Origin: Isoetes taiwanensis | Taxonomy: Eukaryota > Streptophyta > Lycopodiopsida > Isoetales > Isoetaceae | Direction: 5' to 3' | NCBI GenBank assembly: GCA_021234155.1 | Contig: JAJEKV010000213.1 | Span: forward strand, 682,001-746,000 | Length of the DNA: 64,000 nt | Part shown: positions 59,458 to 64,000 of the stretch, one piece after another | Numbering within the stretch: the first letter of the stretch is position 1 | How the letters are laid out: every line of letters begins with the position of its first letter | Notes under the pieces: generated by a model | Seen by the model: the letters and a program-made list of their open reading frames with translations, nothing else | Told to the model about the DNA's origin: nothing | Databases searched by the model: none | Made by a program: the position numbers and the translations under genes

Positions 59458-61982
59458 CAAACCCTTCAAAAGCCTTAAAACATAGATAAATTAATTAAAT
59501 GTTGGACTTTTAAAGAATTTTAACTCAGTGCAAGCTAGAAACACTATAGATCTGTGTTTCTGATTGTCATGATTATGGCCCTGTTTTCAAGAGGTTTCAT
59601 AATGGATTTCAGACTTTATTTTGCAAAGTACAATACATATTGTGACAACCATTCAACCAAAGACATAATGACCTCAATGGACAAACTAATCCAGCTGAGC
59701 ACAACCACAAATGGGGTAATATAAACTATAGCAATTTTATATGAGCCTGAATATGCCCTCTCCAGTGTCAATACCCTTCTTTTCCAAATGACCAGTCAGA
59801 TGACAAATGAAAAGCTCGCTTTTGTAACTTGGGCCATGCACCAGGGTAAATAGTAAGCAAAATTTGTTGGCATGTTGGAAGTTGTTTTATAAAGGTCTAG
59901 CAACGAAGACCATGTCGTTCAACTCCTATCACATAAGAAGAAGCAATGCTAGATAATCTCAACCCTCTATGCACTGTGACTTTATCCCATCTAAGATACC
60001 TATACAGACATTTTCTCATGATGTAAAAGACTGTTCACTAGAACTGCGCCTCCAGAAGAAGAAATGCTTCCGAAAGAAGAAAGGAACATGGAACATTATC
60101 CCAACATAAAGTATTTCTTAATGTTGTTCAAAGTTATGATGATAAAATAATTGTGTAGCTTAACAAACTTTATCCCAATTGATAACTGTTTGAAATTCAA
60201 GGCAAGACAAATAAACCAATTGTCACATGGTAGACGTGTTTGAATAAGATACAAGACCATCATTTGGTCATCCAACCAAGATTGTACTGGAAACACAATG
60301 CTTGTGTACTCTTTGGCTAAACAATATTTGATATAAGACTTGACAACAATACTAAAAGCGGGATTTAAAGAATGTAGTTCATGCATTGGGATATAGAAAA
60401 CAATAAACGAAGTGATTTATGAGTGGACAGGTGGGACCACGAGCAATCTTTGCGAGAACAGTGATAGAGACAAATGGGCATGAACCAAGGAGAACTGAAC
60501 TGATCGTGCTCGAAAAGCAGACTATATGCAAATGATTTGAATTGAGCTGCAGAAGAGAGCATGCAGATACTGGGACAGACAATCACGACATTAATTCGAA
60601 CCTACAACTTGAGCAGTAGTAGCTGCACTGGGTATTGCAATGTGAAGGAATGAACTAGAAATGCTGGGGACAAAGCATAAATGGATGATAATGAGACATG
60701 GAGAAGAGATAGAATGGATGATTGATTTGAATTATTTTCGAATGAATGGAAGAATTATTCGTTTAGGACTTATGGAGGGATGGACTAGGGGCCATATGGT
60801 GTGGGGATGATGGGGCAAGGACAGTTCTTAGCAAGGGGCGGGTGGAAAGGGGGGGGAGATGGTTAACCGTCTTACTAGCTATGGTTTGGACAGGGCAACT
60901 ATGGTTAAGCGCAGTTACCCCAAATCTAGGCGAAAGGGGGTCCTTTAGATTCGGCGACTCTTTTGTTTTTTTTCCTTGCTCCTTTTTCTCTCACCACCTT
61001 CACGCCGGAGCTCTTCCTTCCTCAATCTTCTACCCCCTTCTACTCCGGTCGGACATCGCCATAGCCTGCAGGCCTCACATCTGCCTCTAGATCCTGTAGC
61101 CCAGTCGGCAAAACTCCAAAAAAAAAGAAGGAAAGACTACTGTCGAAAACAGCACCCCAAACTGTCCACGGCAGCCCTCCAAGCATTAACGGAACCCAAT
61201 CCTCCCGCCGTTTCCCCTTTTTCCATAGCTATGGAGAACAGACCCAGTTTTTTCGAGCGGCCCTTTCCTTACAAATGGGTCCGTAGCTGTTTTTGCCCTT
61301 CTTGATCATTCTTGGGTTGTGGATTTCTGAAGCAGTTTGGATGTATTCTTTGCCGCATCAGTTCCAATCTTTCACATACTCAAACAGGTCCGATCTGGTT
61401 GCAGAAGCTTATACGAGGTTTTTTTGGGTTTTCCGGCTTATCTTCCCTTTCCCTTGCATTGGGCATTTTGGGGAAGTTGCAAAAGGGCATGGTTTTGGTT
61501 TTGCTCCAAAGTGACCATGTTCCGGCAGGTTTTATCCCCGCACAGGCATGTTTTCTTTGTTTTATTTGCGCCGTTTTCAGGCTGGTCCGATAGCAGGAAT
61601 ATTGGAGGCTGGGATTTAGGACCATGGCGGTGTTGTTGGGAAATAATAAGCACTGTCTGTGGGATCTGAGGCATGTTTCTGCGCTGCATTTTCAGACTAC
61701 ATGACATGTTGAACAGGAAATAGGCATCATGTTTTCGTGTTTCTAGCATCTGGGCTGTGAGACTTCTGTTAATTTTCAAGGGTTAGAATCTCAACACTGC
61801 CCACAAAGAATACCGGGCATACAAGGCACATCAGACATACCCAGAAGTTTCATCTGCCAAAAAAGCCGTAGTTTGTTGCAAAGTTTTTTATTCTCTAGGC
61901 CGGGATATAAGATATACTGTGTTTGTGCTTGCTATAATGGCAATCTCATATTTTTTCTAAGAAGGAGGAATGCTGGCTGAGC
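59458..61982. other. Upstream region and probable 5' UTR of the trihelix gene
   Basis: 59.46-60.84 kb shows no supported feature. A pyrimidine-rich stretch (about 60960-61040) looks like a plant promoter/5' UTR, and 61100-61980 may be 5' UTR with an intron. Short open frames there show no domain. Confidence 0.45.
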
Positions 61983-63429
61983 ATGGCCGAAGCTAACATG
62001 GCCATTGTTCCTGTGACAGAGATAGATCCTAATGACAGAGGTCGAGAATATCGCAAAGGAAACTGGACACTTCATGAAACTATGGTCCTTATAACAGCCA
62101 AGAAATTAGATGATGAAAGGCGCATGAAAGGTGGAGATAAAGAGAAAGGGAAGTCTGCAGAATTTAGGTGGAAGTGGGTAGAAAATTACTGCTGGAAAAA
62201 TGGCTGCCAAAGAAGTCAGAACCAATGCAATGATAAATGGGATAACCTTCTGCGCGATTATAAGAAAGTCAGGGATCATGAAACAAGGATTCAGCCTGGA
62301 CAAAAATCTTACTGGCAGCTTGAGAAACATGAGAGGAAGGATAAGGGTTTGCCTTCCAATCTTCTCATTCAAGTATATGATGCTTTGCATGAAATTGTTG
62401 ACAAACGTCCTCCTTTAAGGCCTATGCAGATTCTGCCATCACCACTTTCAGAAAGGGCTAGTTCGTCTCTGCCTTTGAGCCAGAGCATATCTCAGCTTGG
62501 TTCCTTGCCCTTGCAGTCGCCGCCTTCTTTCCAACCCTTGCAACATCCACAGGTTCCTCAACCGCCACCGCCTCCGCCACCGCCTCCTCAGGCATACCCT
62601 GGTAAGTCAAATCAGCATTAGGAATCTGATAACCTTTTATTCCTGAATAGTGATCTCATAGTGTCATATTTTAAGCATGTGAAGATCTTATTGATGCATT
62701 CAGATAACCTTATGCTTCTTAGATAATCATCTTACAGTTACTGAAATGAACTAGAATGCTGACTAAAAAAGAGAACATTACTAATAGCCGACTTCTTGAC
62801 AATAGCTATGAGATTCCATTCTAGGTCTTGCAATCACTACCAGCATTTAAATATATAACTAAGTTGAGTGTGGGTTTGTTTCTTGAGATGAACTGGTTAG
62901 CTAAAGATGGAACAGGTCTGGAGCTTCCACCTAACGAATACAGCATAACATATATGAACAATTGCCTGATTGCCTAGTTTTGGTCTGTTGGAAGTTTAAT
63001 CAAGCATATCATGCTGTGATTCTTGCATATTATATTAGATACTCTTTCTTATGTCAACTTTTTCTCCCAAGGAATGCCTCATATAAATCTTCTGATGTTC
63101 CAGAGCCTTCAAAGAGTTCAGGAAGTGAAGGAAGCGGTGTACACCGTCCCTCAACGAAGAGACGAAAGCTTTCATCAGTATTTGAAGATTTAGCTCCAGC
63201 AATATCAAGAAGTGCATCAGAACTGACTCAAACTCTTTTGGCATGTGAGGAGAAGAAAGAGAAACGACATAGGGATATATTGGGCATGGAAGAGAGGAAA
63301 TTAATTTTAGAGGAGACCAAAGCTGAATTTAATCGTCAAGGCATTGAAGGGCTAATTGGAGCAGTAAACAACCTTGCAAATGCCATTCAAACCCTAGTTT
63401 CACAGAGGAATAGAGCTGCAGCAAACTGA
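61983..63429 (+). CDS. Trihelix transcription factor, ASR3-like
   Basis: Two exons (61983-62601 and 63104-63429) give 314 aa. The trihelix DNA-binding domain spans about residues 23-110: YRKGNWTLHETMVLITAKKL, FRWKWVENYCWKNGC (helix 2 with W), RSQNQCNDKWDNLLRDYKKV (helix 3), then SYWQLEKHERKDKGLPSN and a helix, VYDALHEIVDKRP. A Ser/Pro/Gln-rich linker with a proline run follows. The C-terminus has an NLS-like STKRRKLSS and a helix (GLIGAVNNLANAIQTLVSQR) as in ASR3-type proteins. Family members are nuclear GT-motif binders, and ASR3 is a repressor of immune gene expression. Donor CCCTG|GTAAGT and acceptor TTCCAG|AG (63103) keep the frame; the nicer-looking acceptor at 63071 would not. It reads as an intact host gene. 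Confidence 0.88.
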
Positions 63430-64000
63430 TGGGAAATGTATTCTGACAAACTGTTTCACTGGGCAAGCTACATGATTTTTTAATCTTCTCATTTGTCAAT
63501 GAGTAAAGATCAATTGTAACCTACATTTCCTTTAATTTGGGAAATCCACACGATTTGTTGGGCATTTTTACTGCCCTCTTAAAATTTCAGCATTCAGCTA
63601 ATTCAAATATCTTCTTCCCTGTATGTTTTGAATCTGAAGAGAAGACTAGTTGTTCGTGCTTAACGTAGGAGGTAAGCATATGGCTTCAGCTTTACAGTAT
63701 ATTCTCTGGTGTTTCTACAATTTTTTTTGTTTTCTCTGATTTCTTCTCTCTGTTTGCCTATGATGGGGGCATTTGCCATGCATGCTGCAGGTGGTTATTC
63801 TGCAACAACTCAGCTTCTTAAAGCGTTTATTCATGGCTTCTACAAGGTAAATGGGTCTTGAGCTTAAAAGTCTCAAGAAGCCTTTATTGTTCAAGTGCAC
63901 AAACTGTAAGAATGGCTAATAAAACCGGTTTTGGCACATTTGGCATTTGTATAAAAAGGAAGGGAAAATCTACAAAATACCCTTATATTTTGTCGAAATT
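63430..64000 (+). other. 3' UTR and downstream sequence of the trihelix gene
   Basis: AT-rich sequence with exon-like borders TGCTGCAG|GTGG (about 63790) and TACAAG|GTAAAT (about 63847), which could be a spliced 3' UTR or the next gene. No coding domain is seen before the window ends. Confidence 0.4.

Noticed and set aside
60096-60586. Minus-strand frames of 67-96 codons
   Set aside because: No recognisable domain, no splice sites, AT-rich sequence.

Overview
This window looks like repeat-rich nuclear DNA of a land plant. The evidence is one intact trihelix transcription-factor gene with a plant-type intron, an Spm/CACTA transposon with the plant domain set (Transposase_21, DUF4218, DUF4216), a decayed chromodomain-type Ty3/gypsy relic, a pogo-like DDE relic, plant telo-box motifs (AAACCCTA) and GT-AG introns throughout. 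The species cannot be named from sequence alone. There are no rRNA genes, no functional tRNA genes and no organellar or bacterial operon structure.

Layout. Bases 1-5264 hold a frame-broken non-LTR retrotransposon (LINE A) ending in a TTCTA microsatellite. 5.3-10.2 kb is mostly non-coding: a tRNA-like dispersed repeat, a 67-bp tandem repeat, a GTGGTG-rich tract and three hairpins. 10.2-12.6 kb carries a gene with an NLI/FCP-like HAD domain whose nucleophile is lost, followed by a Ulp1-like protease relic. A small MITE lies at 12.7 kb. 13.4-16.3 kb and 37.05-39.8 kb are two broken, overlapping copies of an unusual multi-exon gene combining a ParB-like domain with a circularly permuted (beta-class) amino-DNA-methyltransferase. 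Its introns contain arrays of the palindrome GGTATAAATTTATACC.

Between these copies, 16307-37049 is a ~20.7-kb CACTA element. It starts with CACTA and its two subterminal regions are packed with the palindrome TTTGTCACGCGTGACAAA. It encodes, all on +, a SET-domain protein (348 aa if spliced as proposed), a TnpD-like transposase of about ten exons and a TnpA-like protein. Between the transposase and the TnpA-like gene lie ~5.7 kb of higher-order repeats with paired inverted telo-box motifs. The SET exon sits between an N-terminal exon resembling the transposase-associated zinc domain and the transposase body, and both acceptors are in the same phase. Alternative splicing of one transposon gene is therefore possible.

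40.2-44.6 kb is a second LINE (B). It is followed on the minus strand by a Ty3/gypsy relic (44.6-45.8 kb) and a striking cluster of heat-shock-element-like arrays (45.9-46.1 kb). 46-56 kb is mostly unassigned sequence with short hairpins, LINE 3' fragments (E at 50.8 kb, C at 54.2-55.3 kb) and an inverted copy of the tRNA-like repeat. 56.5-57.9 kb (-) is a pogo/DDE_1 transposase relic next to LINE D (57.9-58.9 kb, -). A SINE-like unit with a LINE-type tail and a (TATC/TACC)n tract ends at 59.46 kb. 61.98-63.43 kb holds the only gene here that reads as an ordinary intact host gene, an ASR3-like trihelix factor.

Two features most deserve attention. One is the ParB-methyltransferase gene with palindrome-filled introns. 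The other is a CACTA transposon that carries its own SET-domain methyltransferase.
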